The notes under the pieces: generated by a model
Told to the model about the DNA's origin: nothing
Seen by the model: only the letters and a program-made list of their open reading frames with translations
Database searches by the model: none
Program-made: the position numbers and the translations under genes
Shown here: piece by piece, positions 1 to 6,627 of the stretch
Layout of the letters: every line of letters starts with the position of its first letter
Numbering within the stretch: position 1 is the first letter of the stretch
From: Planctomycetia bacterium
GTDB lineage: Bacteria; Planctomycetota; Phycisphaerae; Phycisphaerales; SM1A02
Length of the DNA: 7,612 bases
Assembly (NCBI GenBank): GCA_005798965.1
Contig: SYIB01000089.1
Span: 1 to 7,612, forward strand
Direction of reading: 5' to 3'

Positions 1-533
1 AGGCTGGCGACCGCGAGGTCGTTCGTGTTGCCGTGGCTGCCCGCAAGTCGCGCGCCCGCTCCTGGCACGGCACGCAGGAGCGATGCTCCCATGACCCGCT
101 GCCAACCCACATCGGCCGCCACCACGACCACAAGCCCCGCGCACGCGATGAGGATCGTCCGGAGCGCGCGTCGATCCCAAGCCGCAACCTGCGCCGCCAC
201 GGCGATCAGGGCGAAGACCCCCGCACTGGTTGAGCGCTCGGTTGCCAGACCCGGCAACCGGCTGTTCAGGACCGATACGACCATGGCCCCAAGGATGGCG
301 GCCACGGGCCACCACGTGACGCGTTGCCAGCGGCCCTGCGGATCGGCGCGAGCCAGAAGCACGCTGCTGGCCCCAATCGCCCCCAAGGCCGTCATGACAC
401 CCAAGGGAACCGGCACGCCGGCGGGAATCGTTGCCAGGCAGAGCACCACGAACGCAGCGGCGAGCCACGGTGCTCCTGCACCGATCATGCGGCGGGCCAT
501 GCCCTGTTCATTCGTCGCCCCGGCGTCGCTCAC
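1..533 (-). CDS. O-antigen ligase/polymerase-like membrane protein (5' part)
   Basis: The frame stays open from a GTG at 533 to the left edge, giving 177 residues, and an in-frame TAG at 543-545 bounds it upstream. The protein is strongly hydrophobic, with likely membrane segments near residues 23-40, 41-61, 73-90, 104-119 and 127-140. A following segment reads LAGSHGNTNDLA (residues 163-174), resembling the G-x-x-x-N-x-N-D-L-A stretch found in the periplasmic region of Wzy/WaaL-type O-antigen ligases and polymerases, which join or polymerise lipid-linked glycans at the inner membrane. The family call is by motif and topology only, because the catalytic C-terminal half lies outside the window. 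The start is uncertain: the GTG has only a weak AGG upstream and sits beside a hairpin, while an ATG at 500 (codon 12) is preceded by AACAGGG. The gene begins 29 bp after pdhC on the same strand, so it could be co-transcribed, but no functional link to PDH is evident. It could also be another polytopic glycan-related protein. Confidence 0.6.
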   Translation of the reverse strand, partial: MSDAGATNEQGMARRMIGAGAPWLAAAFVVLCLATIPAGVPVPLGVMTALGAIGASSVLLARADPQGRWQRVTWWPVAAILGAMVVSVLNSRLPGLATERSTSAGVFALIAVAAQVAAWDRRALRTILIACAGLVVVVAADVGWQRVMGASLLRAVPGAGARLAGSHGNTNDLAVAS

Positions 534-535
534 GC

Positions 536-552
536 GCGCAGCCTAGCCGCGC
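536..552 (-). other. GC-rich hairpin in the pdhC / membrane-protein gap
   Basis: Read on the minus strand, the sequence GCGCGGC-TAG-GCTGCGC folds into a 7-bp stem (one G-U pair) with a 3-nt loop. It lies 10 nt after the pdhC stop codon and 2 nt before the possible GTG start of the next gene. No T-tract follows, so it is not a classical Rho-independent terminator. It could weaken read-through or mask the GTG start, and chance pairing in GC-rich DNA cannot be excluded. Confidence 0.35.
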
Positions 553-562
553 CCCCCGCCGC

Positions 563-1900
563 TCACACCAGCAGCGTGGCCGGGTTCTCGAGGTTGTGGC
601 GCACCGTGGTCAGGTACTCGGCGGCCATCGCGCCGTCGATCACGCGGTGGTCGAGGCTGAGGGTCGCGTCGAGCTCGGTGCCCACGCAGAGCTGGCTGTT
701 GCGCACGACAGGACGCTCCGCCGCCGCGCCGCAGGCGAGGATCGCGCTGTTGGGCGGGTTGATGATCGCGGTGAAGTTGTCGACGCCGTACATGCCCAGG
801 TTCGAGATCGTGAACGTGGCGCCCATCATGTCCTCGGGGCCGAGGCCACGGGTACGGGCCTTCTCGGCCAGCGCACGGGTGTCGAGCGAGATCTGGCGCA
901 GGCCCTTCTGGTCGGCGTTGCGGATCACGGCGACCACCAGGCCGCCGCCGCGCTCGGCGGGCAGGCTCACCGCCACGCCCACATTGACCTCGCCGTGGAT
1001 GATGATGCGGTCACCGGCCCAGCTCGCGTTGAAGTACGGGTGCTGCGCCATCGCGAGCGCGCACGCGCGCACGATGAAGTCGTTCACGCTGAGCTTCACG
1101 CCCTGGGGCTCGAGCTGCGCGTTGAGCATCTTTCGCAGTTCGAGCAAGGGATCCATGTTGAAGCGCATCGACACCTGGTAGTGCGGGATCGTGCTCTTGC
1201 TCTCGACGAGTCGGCGCGCGATCGTCTGGCGCATGCTGCTGACGGCGACTTCACGCGAGCCAAGCCCCGCCACGACCGGCATGCTCGATGCGGCCGCAGG
1301 TGCAGGTGCCGCCACGACAGGCATGGTCGAACCGTGCGAACCAGCCGTCGTACCCGCGTACGTGGCAACCGAAGCCGGTGCCGCACTGCCCTTGCGAGCC
1401 GCAGCGCCTTCGATGTCACGCTTGATCACTCGGCCACCGGGGCCGGTGCCGCGCAGGCTGTTGATGTCCACGCCGAATTCCTCGGCCATGCGGCGCGCGA
1501 CCGGCGAGATGCGCGCGCGCGCACCCGTGTCAGCGTGGGCGCTCGGCATGACCACGGTGCCGGTGACGACCACCGGGGCATCGGTCGATGCTGCGGCGCG
1601 CGGTGCCGGGGCAGCAGTCGCCGCCGCGGGCTTGGCACTGTTGGCCGAGGAGGCATCCTCGCCCTCCATCGCGATGACCGCGATGGGTGTGCCGATCGCC
1701 ACGCGGTCGCCCGCGCCGATGAGCAGCTTGGCCACGACGCCGTCGTCGTAGGTCTGCATCTCCATCGTGGCCTTGTCAGTCTCGACGTCGGCGAGCACGT
1801 CGCCGGTGGCGACCGTGTCGCCTTCCTTCACGTGCCACTTGATGACGGTGCCGGCCTCCATCGTGTCGGAGAGGCGAGGCATGGTGACGGTCGTGGGCAT
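563..1900 (-). CDS. pdhC: Pyruvate dehydrogenase E2, dihydrolipoamide acetyltransferase
   Basis: This cytoplasmic core subunit of the PDH complex transfers the acetyl group from its lipoyl arm to CoA. The ATG at 1900 gives 445 residues, a normal E2 length with a single lipoyl domain. In order, the protein has a lipoyl domain (about 1-80, lipoyl lysine K43 in ETDKATME), an Ala/Pro-rich linker, a peripheral-subunit-binding domain (about 130-165, RISPVARRMAEE followed by GTGPGGRV), a second Ala/Pro linker containing MPVVA twice (193-197 and 207-211), and the catalytic acyltransferase domain (about 216-445). The catalytic motif DHRVIDG puts the active-site histidine at 418 and the conserved aspartate at 421. 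The start is well fixed: AGGAG lies 5 nt upstream, and residues 1-14 match the usual E2 N-terminus (MPxLSxTM type). An in-frame extension upstream to 2254 is only a shadow of pdhB. The gene is third in the operon, 25 bp after pdhB. Acetoin or branched-chain E2 are alternatives made unlikely by the PDH-type E1 subunits next to it. Confidence 0.95.
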   Translation of the reverse strand: MPTTVTMPRLSDTMEAGTVIKWHVKEGDTVATGDVLADVETDKATMEMQTYDDGVVAKLLIGAGDRVAIGTPIAVIAMEGEDASSANSAKPAAATAAPAPRAAASTDAPVVVTGTVVMPSAHADTGARARISPVARRMAEEFGVDINSLRGTGPGGRVIKRDIEGAAARKGSAAPASVATYAGTTAGSHGSTMPVVAAPAPAAASSMPVVAGLGSREVAVSSMRQTIARRLVESKSTIPHYQVSMRFNMDPLLELRKMLNAQLEPQGVKLSVNDFIVRACALAMAQHPYFNASWAGDRIIIHGEVNVGVAVSLPAERGGGLVVAVIRNADQKGLRQISLDTRALAEKARTRGLGPEDMMGATFTISNLGMYGVDNFTAIINPPNSAILACGAAAERPVVRNSQLCVGTELDATLSLDHRVIDGAMAAEYLTTVRHNLENPATLLV

Positions 1901-1905
1901 GGTGT

Positions 1906-1910
1906 CTCCT
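1906..1910 (-). promoter_or_regulatory. Ribosome binding site of pdhC
   Basis: AGGAG on the minus strand ends 5 nt before the ATG at 1900, inside the 25-bp pdhB-pdhC gap. It decides the pdhC start against the long in-frame extension that runs back into pdhB. Confidence 0.8.
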
Positions 1911-1925
1911 GGGATCGTCCGTGAT

Positions 1926-2945
1926 TCAGGCGCGGTACAGGCAGCTGCGCACCGCCTCGCAGATCCTGCGGGCGTTGGGCAGGTACTCCTGCTCGAGGTT
2001 GAAGGCGTACGGCGTGGGCACGTCGGCGCTGTGCACGCGGTGCACGAAGTTGTCGAGGTCGTCGAAGCAGTGCTGGTGGACCTGGCTGGCCACCTCGCTG
2101 CCGGGGCTGCCAAAGCTCCACGACTGGTCGACGACGACGCAGTAGTTCGTCTTGCGCACGCTGCGCACGATCGAATCGATGTCGAGCGGACGGATGGTGC
2201 GCATGTCGAGCACCTCGCACGAGATGCCCTCCTTGGCCAGCTCCGCCGCAGCATCGAGGCAGAAGTTCACCGGGCGGCCGAACGACACCAGCGTGCAGTC
2301 GGTGCCTTCGCGACGGACCTTGGCCTGGCCAAAGGGAATCAGGTAGTCGCCATCGGGGACGTGCCCCTTCATGCCGAGCATGCGCTCGCTCTCGAGGAAG
2401 AAGACCGGATCGTCGTCGCGGATGGCGGTCGTCATCAGGCCCTTGGCATCCTCGGGGCAGCTGGGGATCGCCATCTTCAGGCCGGGCACGTTGCTGAAAA
2501 GCCCCTCGACGCACCAGGAGTGCGTGGAGCCGAGCTGGCCACCGGCGCCGTCGTTGCCGCGGAAGACGATCGGGCAGCCGAACTGGCCGCCCGACATGTA
2601 GAGCATCTTCGGGGCGTTGTTCAGGATCGGGTCGGCAGCGACGAGGCTGAAGGACCACGACATGAACTCGACGATCGGGCGCAGGCCCATCATCGCCGCG
2701 CCGATCGCCATGCCGGCGAAGCCCGACTCCGAGATGGGCGTGTCGATGATGCGGCGCGGGCCGAACTCATCGAGCATGCCCTTGCTGACCTTGTAGGCGC
2801 CGTTGTACTGGGCGACTTCCTCGCCAAGCAGGAACACGCGCGGGTCGCGGCGCATCTCCTGGCTCATCGCCTCGCGCAGAGCATCACGGAACTCGATCTC
2901 GCGGGTGGCGGTCACGGTGGGGTCGATGACGGTGACGGTGCTCAT
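1926..2945 (-). CDS. pdhB: Pyruvate dehydrogenase E1 component, beta subunit
   Basis: With PdhA this forms the alpha2beta2 E1 enzyme that decarboxylates pyruvate on thiamine diphosphate and reductively acetylates the E2 lipoyl group. The length, 339 residues, is standard. The N-terminal half carries GEEVAQYNGAYKV (residues 41-53), in which a glutamate of the GEE pair contacts the cofactor aminopyrimidine, then IIDTPISESGFAG (66-78) and RPIVEFM (89-95). THSWC (141-145) contains H142, the position of the conserved active-site histidine. The C-terminal transketolase-type domain shows EVLDMRTIRPLD (244-255). The VAQYxGAYKV signature matches PDH E1beta, including the mitochondrial enzyme as I recall it, better than acetoin or branched-chain dehydrogenases. 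There is no fused N-terminal lipoyl domain, unlike many alphaproteobacterial PdhB proteins. The ATG at 2945 lies 2 bp after the pdhA stop, which implies translational coupling. An AAGGA 12 nt upstream, inside the end of pdhA, may serve as a distant ribosome binding site. Confidence 0.96.
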   Translation of the reverse strand: MSTVTVIDPTVTATREIEFRDALREAMSQEMRRDPRVFLLGEEVAQYNGAYKVSKGMLDEFGPRRIIDTPISESGFAGMAIGAAMMGLRPIVEFMSWSFSLVAADPILNNAPKMLYMSGGQFGCPIVFRGNDGAGGQLGSTHSWCVEGLFSNVPGLKMAIPSCPEDAKGLMTTAIRDDDPVFFLESERMLGMKGHVPDGDYLIPFGQAKVRREGTDCTLVSFGRPVNFCLDAAAELAKEGISCEVLDMRTIRPLDIDSIVRSVRKTNYCVVVDQSWSFGSPGSEVASQVHQHCFDDLDNFVHRVHSADVPTPYAFNLEQEYLPNARRICEAVRSCLYRA

Positions 2946-2947
2946 GG

Positions 2948-4090
2948 TCAGCGCAGGTCCTTCCCCTGCAGCATCTGCGGCAGGCTGGTGCCGTTGAACG
3001 GCCCATGCGGCTCGACGAAGACGTCGTGGTAGAGCTCGGACATCGGCGGCTCGGGGCTCGCCTCGGCCCAGGCGATCGACTCTCGGACTTCCTCGCGGAT
3101 CTCCTTCTGCATCTCCTTGAGGACGGCCTCGGTCAGCTCGCCGCGCTCTTCCAGATGCAGCTTCAGCTGGCCGATGGGGTCATCGCTCGCGTACTGGTTC
3201 TCTTCCTCGGGCGTGCGGTACTTGCGCGGGTCGCTCATCGAGTGGCCCTTGAAGCGGTAGCACCGCATGTCGACGAAGGCCGGGCGGCTCTCGCGGCGGC
3301 ACTTCTCGACGATCGCGCTCATGTCGTGGTAGACCGAGAGCACGTCCATGCCATCGACGACGTAGCCGTCGATGCCGTAGCCGATCGCCTTCGAGATGAT
3401 GTCGTGGCCCATCGTGGTGCCGCGGTGGATGCTCGTGCCCATCGAGTAGCCGTTGTTCTCGCAGATGATGACGCACGGGATGTCGAGCAGGCCGGCCAGG
3501 TTCATGGCTTCGTGGATCGCACCCTGGTTGAGCGCGCCGTCGCCGAGGAACGCCAGGGCCACACGGCTGTTGGGGCGGCCGTCGATGACTTCGTCCGTGT
3601 ATTTGCAGGCGAAGGCCAGGCCGACCCCGAGAGGAATCTGTGCACCCACGATGCCGTGCCCACCGTAGAGGTGATGCTCGCGGTCGAACATGTGCATTGA
3701 GCCGCCCTTGCCCTTGGCGCAGCCGCCGATCTTGCCGAACATCTCGGCCATGCAGTGGCGGGCGGCCATGCCGCGGGCCAGCGCGTGGCCGTGATCGCGG
3801 TAGGCGGTCACGATGGGGTCGTTGGGGCGCACCGCGGCCGTGCAGCCGACGGCGATCGCTTCTTGGCCGATGTAGATGTGGCAGAAGCCGCCGATCTTCT
3901 TGTCCTGGTACTGCTGCATGCAGCGGTTCTCGAACTCCCGGATCATCAGCATGTCGCGCAGCCACTGGCGGCATCGCGCGGGATCGACCAGGTCGCGGCG
4001 ACCGGTCGTGGCTGGGGCGGAGGTTCGCTCGCCGGGCTTGCCGTGGACATCGAACGCAGTGGAAGTCGAGGGTTCGGAAAGCATGCTCAT
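2948..4090 (-). CDS. pdhA: Pyruvate dehydrogenase E1 component, alpha subunit
   Basis: This is the thiamine-diphosphate-binding half of the E1 enzyme and the first gene of the operon. From the ATG at 4090 it has 380 residues. The first 30 or so are Ser/Thr/Pro-rich and probably disordered. The TPP/Mg motif is GDGALNQG (183-190) through ENN (211-213). Other conserved segments are IGQEAIAVG (74-82), YRDHGHALARG (97-107), KGKGGSMHMF (126-135) and GGHGIVGAQ (143-151). The loop YRFKGHSMSDPRKYRT (278-293) matches the active-site loop that is phosphorylated in mitochondrial E1alpha. The serine after the histidine (S284) is kept, but the second phospho-serine position is absent and the loop is one residue shorter. 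A TTG at 4102 in the same frame was not chosen, because it has no ribosome site and lies only about 11 nt from the predicted transcript start. The ATG at 4090 has GAGAG 5 nt upstream. Another ATG follows at 4084. Confidence 0.95.
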   Translation of the reverse strand: MSMLSEPSTSTAFDVHGKPGERTSAPATTGRRDLVDPARCRQWLRDMLMIREFENRCMQQYQDKKIGGFCHIYIGQEAIAVGCTAAVRPNDPIVTAYRDHGHALARGMAARHCMAEMFGKIGGCAKGKGGSMHMFDREHHLYGGHGIVGAQIPLGVGLAFACKYTDEVIDGRPNSRVALAFLGDGALNQGAIHEAMNLAGLLDIPCVIICENNGYSMGTSIHRGTTMGHDIISKAIGYGIDGYVVDGMDVLSVYHDMSAIVEKCRRESRPAFVDMRCYRFKGHSMSDPRKYRTPEEENQYASDDPIGQLKLHLEERGELTEAVLKEMQKEIREEVRESIAWAEASPEPPMSELYHDVFVEPHGPFNGTSLPQMLQGKDLR

Positions 4091-4120
4091 AGTGGCTCTC
4101 AACCGAAGGAGAGTCCGACA

Positions 4121-4149
4121 GTTATAGGAGAACGGCGCGTCGGGGGCAA
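4121..4149 (-). promoter_or_regulatory. Predicted sigma70-type promoter of the pdhABC operon
   Basis: On the minus strand, TTGCCC (4144-4149, 4 of 6 to consensus) and TATAAC (4121-4126, 5 of 6) are separated by exactly 17 bp. Transcription would start near 4114, leaving an untranslated leader of about 23 nt before the pdhA ATG at 4090. The AT-rich -10 stands out in this GC-rich region. The prediction is from sequence only. Confidence 0.65.
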
Positions 4150-4152
4150 GAC

Positions 4153-4174
4153 CGACCCATGCGACCGTCCGACC
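4153..4174. repeat. Three CGACC/GGTCG pentamers upstream of the pdh -35 box
   Basis: CGACC occurs on the plus strand at 4153-4157, 4162-4166 and 4170-4174, so GGTCG is read three times in the transcribed direction. The outer two belong to a longer near-repeat, CCGACCCATG (4152-4161) and CCGACCATG (4169-4177), offset by 17 bp. The cluster starts 3 bp beyond the -35 hexamer, where an activator or repressor of pdh could bind. In GC-rich DNA a short repeat like this can be chance. Confidence 0.3.
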
Positions 4175-4262
4175 ATGCTGCCACCATCGCCTGAGAGGGC
4201 GCGGAGGCGGCCGATGGCAGGAACCTTCCCCTGCGCGCCCCGCTCACGGGCGGTCTTGCGCC

Positions 4263-4297
4263 CCGCGGCGTTATCTCAGCTAGGCGGCGCGCCGCGG
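4263..4297 (-). repeat. GC-rich inverted repeat spanning the protease stop codon
   Basis: CCGCGGCG (4263-4270) and CGCCGCGG (4290-4297) are exact 8-bp inverted arms with a 19-nt loop that contains the stop codon of the S41 protease (4276-4278). In RNA this would make a strong stem at the 3' end of the protease message. No T-tract follows, so a role in termination or mRNA 3'-end stability is only possible. Confidence 0.3.
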
Positions 4298-6555
4298 TCC
4301 GTGGAGAGCGCGGGCTGCGCGGACTTGGGCCGCTCGGCCGTGCCGACCACCGGCTCAGTCGCCAGGCGAGCCTGCAGGAGCATGAGCGCCAGATCGAGCT
4401 GCTCGTCGACGCCCTCGGCCACGAGCGCACTCGGATTGGGGCGCTCGTCCTTCGCGCCCTTGCCGCTCTCATCGATCTGGTCGGCCTTGGTGCGCAGGGT
4501 CTGCGCCTTCTCCTGCTGCTTGGGTCCCACGCGCACGACGACATCGGGGTTCACGCCCCAGTCGCCGGCATTCAGCCGCTTGTGCACCAAGCGCCCCTTC
4601 TGCCCGGGGGCAGTCGGTGGCAGTGCGTAGTACTGCTGCGTGACCTTGACCGCCGCCTGCCGCGGACCATCGGTCACGCGCTGCACGGTCTGCACGCTGC
4701 CCTTGCCGAAGGTGCGATCGCCGATGACGATGCCAGCCTTGTACGCCTGCAGCGCACCGCTCACGATCTCGCTGGCGCTCGCCGATTCGCGATTGACGAG
4801 CACCACCAGCGGCAGCCCCGCAAGCTTCGCCTTGCTCGGCTTGGCGTAGTTCGTGCCGACGGTGCGGCCGTTGCGATCCTGCACCTCGACGACCAGGCCA
4901 CGGCTCACGAACAGATTGACCATGTCGACTGCCGCGGGCAGGAGGCCGCCCGGGTTGCCCCGAAGGTCCAACACAAGCCCACGCAACTGCCCAGCCTTGC
5001 GCATGGTCCCGATGGCCTCAGCCATGTCGTCGAGCGTGTCATCGTTGAAGCTCGTCACGCGCAGGTAGCCGATGCCCGCATCGGGGTCGATCATCCAGTC
5101 CCACTCGGGGGTTCCGCCCTCGTCGATCGAGCGCTTCCACCACCCGTTCACCGAGCGCATCTTGATGCGCTCGCGGATGAGCGGCACCTCAAGATCGGCC
5201 GCCTGATCGCCCTCGCCGCGGCGAAGCTTCATGACGACTTGCTTGCCGGCGGGGCCGGTGATCGTCTCGACCGCCTTGTTCAGGGTCCAGCCGGCGGTCG
5301 GCAGGCCGTTGACCTCGATGATTCGATCGTTGGGCTGCACACCCGCGCGTGCTGCCGGCCCGCCCTCAAGCGGGTTGGCGATCATGAGCTGGCGCTTGTC
5401 GTCGTATCGGAGCAGGATGCCCACGCCGACGAAGTCGCCCTCGAGCTGCTGGTTGAAGCGCCGAAGGTTTTCCGGCCAGATGATCGAGGAGTAGTCGTCG
5501 CCCTGGTCCTTCGAGAGCCGCTCGGTCGCGCCGGTGCCGAACTCGTGCAGGAGCACATCGTGCGGCACCTTGATGGTGCGATCGTTCGCATCGAGCATCG
5601 AGTCGACGGTCGCGCGCGCCCAGGTGCCGCTGGCGCGCTCGGGCTTGGCGGTGGCCAGCGCATCGAGTTCCTTGGTGAAGGCCCCGACGATGGCGGGATC
5701 CTTGAGCGCGGGGAAGGTCTCGTCGAGCGCCTTGGTCGTCGCGAGCAGGCGAACCTGCTCGAGGCCACCGCGCACGAGCGGCTCCCAGCCCTGCCCACCG
5801 ATGTGGGCTTCGGCCGCAGCCGAGAGCGCACCGAGCGTGAGGTTGCGCGAGATGCCCCCCACGACTTCCTTCCAGTCATCCGTCGAATCCTCGCTGAAGT
5901 CGGCGAAGTCATCCTCCGGATCGACGCGCTTGGCCACGCTCTCGCGCAGCGCATGCATGGCGCGCGGCGCATAGATCGCGATGAGCATGATGCGATCGTT
6001 GAAGTCGTTGAGCGCACCCTCAGCGCGCTCGAAGGTCTCTTGGTCGATGCCATCCTCGACGAGCACCTTGGCACGGAAGGTGAGTTCCTGTGCATAGAGC
6101 AGGTCGCCTGCCGCCTCCGCCTTGGTCGCTTCGGCGAGTGCGGTCTTGACCAGGTCGCGGAAGGCCGGCGTGGCGCCCCGCTGCTTCCATTCCTTCTCAG
6201 AGAGCAGGTAGCGGATGTTTGCGCCGTCGACGAGCGCCTTGAGGAGCTCCCCCTTCCCGGCATGCTCGCCCATCTCCTTCTCGTGCTTCTCGAGCTCTGT
6301 CTTGCGCTCGGCTTCGCGGGTTTCGTGGTTGCGTGCGCGCTCAGTCACGCGCTCGCGGACCTTCTGCATCGCCGGGGAGTCGTCGGCAGGCGCGGCCTTG
6401 AGCAGCTCCTCCACCTTGGCCTCGTCATCGGCCAGAGCGGCCGTCCAGAGGGCATCGGACCAGGCTGCTGCACCGGTCGGCGCATCGCCGGCGTGCGCGG
6501 CCGGACCGAGCAGGATCGAACCGATCGCAACAACCGAGGCAAGCAGCGTGGTCAT
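4276..6555 (-). CDS. Exported S41-family PDZ serine protease (CtpA/Prc-like)
   Basis: This is a carboxyl-terminal-processing type protease expected in the periplasm or cell envelope, where the family trims or degrades proteins from their C-termini. From the ATG at 6555 it has 759 residues. Residues 1-22 form a signal peptide with AHA before the cut. A charged, helix-prone region (about 25-360) follows, with likely coiled coil at about 64-97. A PDZ domain covers about 370-450 (GDFVGVGI, then NPLEGGPAARAGVQPNDRI). The S41 core covers about 490-680, with DLRGNPGG (530-537), ESASASE (590-596) and DRTFGKGSVQ (613-622). The catalytic set is S593, K618 and Q622, matching the serine-lysine spacing (25) and lysine-glutamine spacing (4) I recall for Bacillus CtpB. 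The start is set by GGAGG 4 nt upstream; an ATG at 6573 lacks a ribosome site and the signal peptide begins at the chosen one. At 759 residues it is longer than typical CtpA (about 400-500) and nearer the size of Prc/Tsp. The tail from 680 is hydrophilic. Specific substrates are unknown. Confidence 0.93.
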   Translation of the reverse strand: MTTLLASVVAIGSILLGPAAHAGDAPTGAAAWSDALWTAALADDEAKVEELLKAAPADDSPAMQKVRERVTERARNHETREAERKTELEKHEKEMGEHAGKGELLKALVDGANIRYLLSEKEWKQRGATPAFRDLVKTALAEATKAEAAGDLLYAQELTFRAKVLVEDGIDQETFERAEGALNDFNDRIMLIAIYAPRAMHALRESVAKRVDPEDDFADFSEDSTDDWKEVVGGISRNLTLGALSAAAEAHIGGQGWEPLVRGGLEQVRLLATTKALDETFPALKDPAIVGAFTKELDALATAKPERASGTWARATVDSMLDANDRTIKVPHDVLLHEFGTGATERLSKDQGDDYSSIIWPENLRRFNQQLEGDFVGVGILLRYDDKRQLMIANPLEGGPAARAGVQPNDRIIEVNGLPTAGWTLNKAVETITGPAGKQVVMKLRRGEGDQAADLEVPLIRERIKMRSVNGWWKRSIDEGGTPEWDWMIDPDAGIGYLRVTSFNDDTLDDMAEAIGTMRKAGQLRGLVLDLRGNPGGLLPAAVDMVNLFVSRGLVVEVQDRNGRTVGTNYAKPSKAKLAGLPLVVLVNRESASASEIVSGALQAYKAGIVIGDRTFGKGSVQTVQRVTDGPRQAAVKVTQQYYALPPTAPGQKGRLVHKRLNAGDWGVNPDVVVRVGPKQQEKAQTLRTKADQIDESGKGAKDERPNPSALVAEGVDEQLDLALMLLQARLATEPVVGTAERPKSAQPALSTDRGAPPS

Positions 6556-6627
6556 GGGGCCTCCGAATGGCATTGTGGTAGTTCTATCGACAATTCTCCG
6601 CTCCGGTTCAGGACAAGCGACCCGAAC
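6556..6627. promoter_or_regulatory. Divergent intergenic region between protease and zinc-ribbon genes
   Basis: These 72 bp must hold the start signals of two oppositely transcribed genes. An inverted repeat ATTGT (6572-6576) / ACAAT (6590-6594) with a 13-nt spacer lies in its only AT-rich part. I found no -35/-10 pair with acceptable spacing on either strand, so the promoters are unassigned. Confidence 0.35.
6560..6564 (-). promoter_or_regulatory. Ribosome binding site of the S41 protease gene
   Basis: GGAGG on the minus strand ends 4 nt before the ATG at 6555. It selects this start over the in-frame ATG at 6573 and over a much longer open frame that runs back across the divergent gene. Confidence 0.75.

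Noticed and set aside
431..1924. A 497-codon plus-strand open frame opposite pdhC
   Set aside because: Its product is low-complexity Arg/His/Ala/Val-rich with no recognisable domain. It is the antisense shadow expected from GC-rich codon bias, and the minus-strand E2 is unambiguous.
1901..2254. Upstream in-frame extension of pdhC into pdhB
   Set aside because: The extension is Arg/Ser/Thr-rich shadow sequence. The lipoyl domain begins exactly at the ATG at 1900 behind AGGAG.
1767..3032. A 421-codon plus-strand open frame opposite pdhB
   Set aside because: Same antisense-shadow composition (repeated HAEH, RAVG-like strings). It overlaps fully conserved E1beta coding sequence.
563..4090. Acetoin or branched-chain 2-oxoacid dehydrogenase operon
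   Set aside because: The VAQYxGAYKV segment of the beta subunit and the GHSMSDP loop of the alpha subunit fit pyruvate dehydrogenase best, and no acetoin or branched-chain accessory gene is nearby.
4091..4102. TTG at 4102 as the pdhA start
   Set aside because: There is no ribosome site upstream and too little leader after the predicted transcript start. The ATG at 4090 is better placed.
4239..4250. CCCG-CTCA-CGGG stem as a terminator of the protease gene
   Set aside because: Only a 4-bp stem and no T-tract, which is unremarkable in GC-rich DNA.
3005..4630. Long plus-strand frames opposite pdhA and the end of the protease
   Set aside because: No domain is recognisable, they overlap conserved genes, and there is no credible ribosome site.
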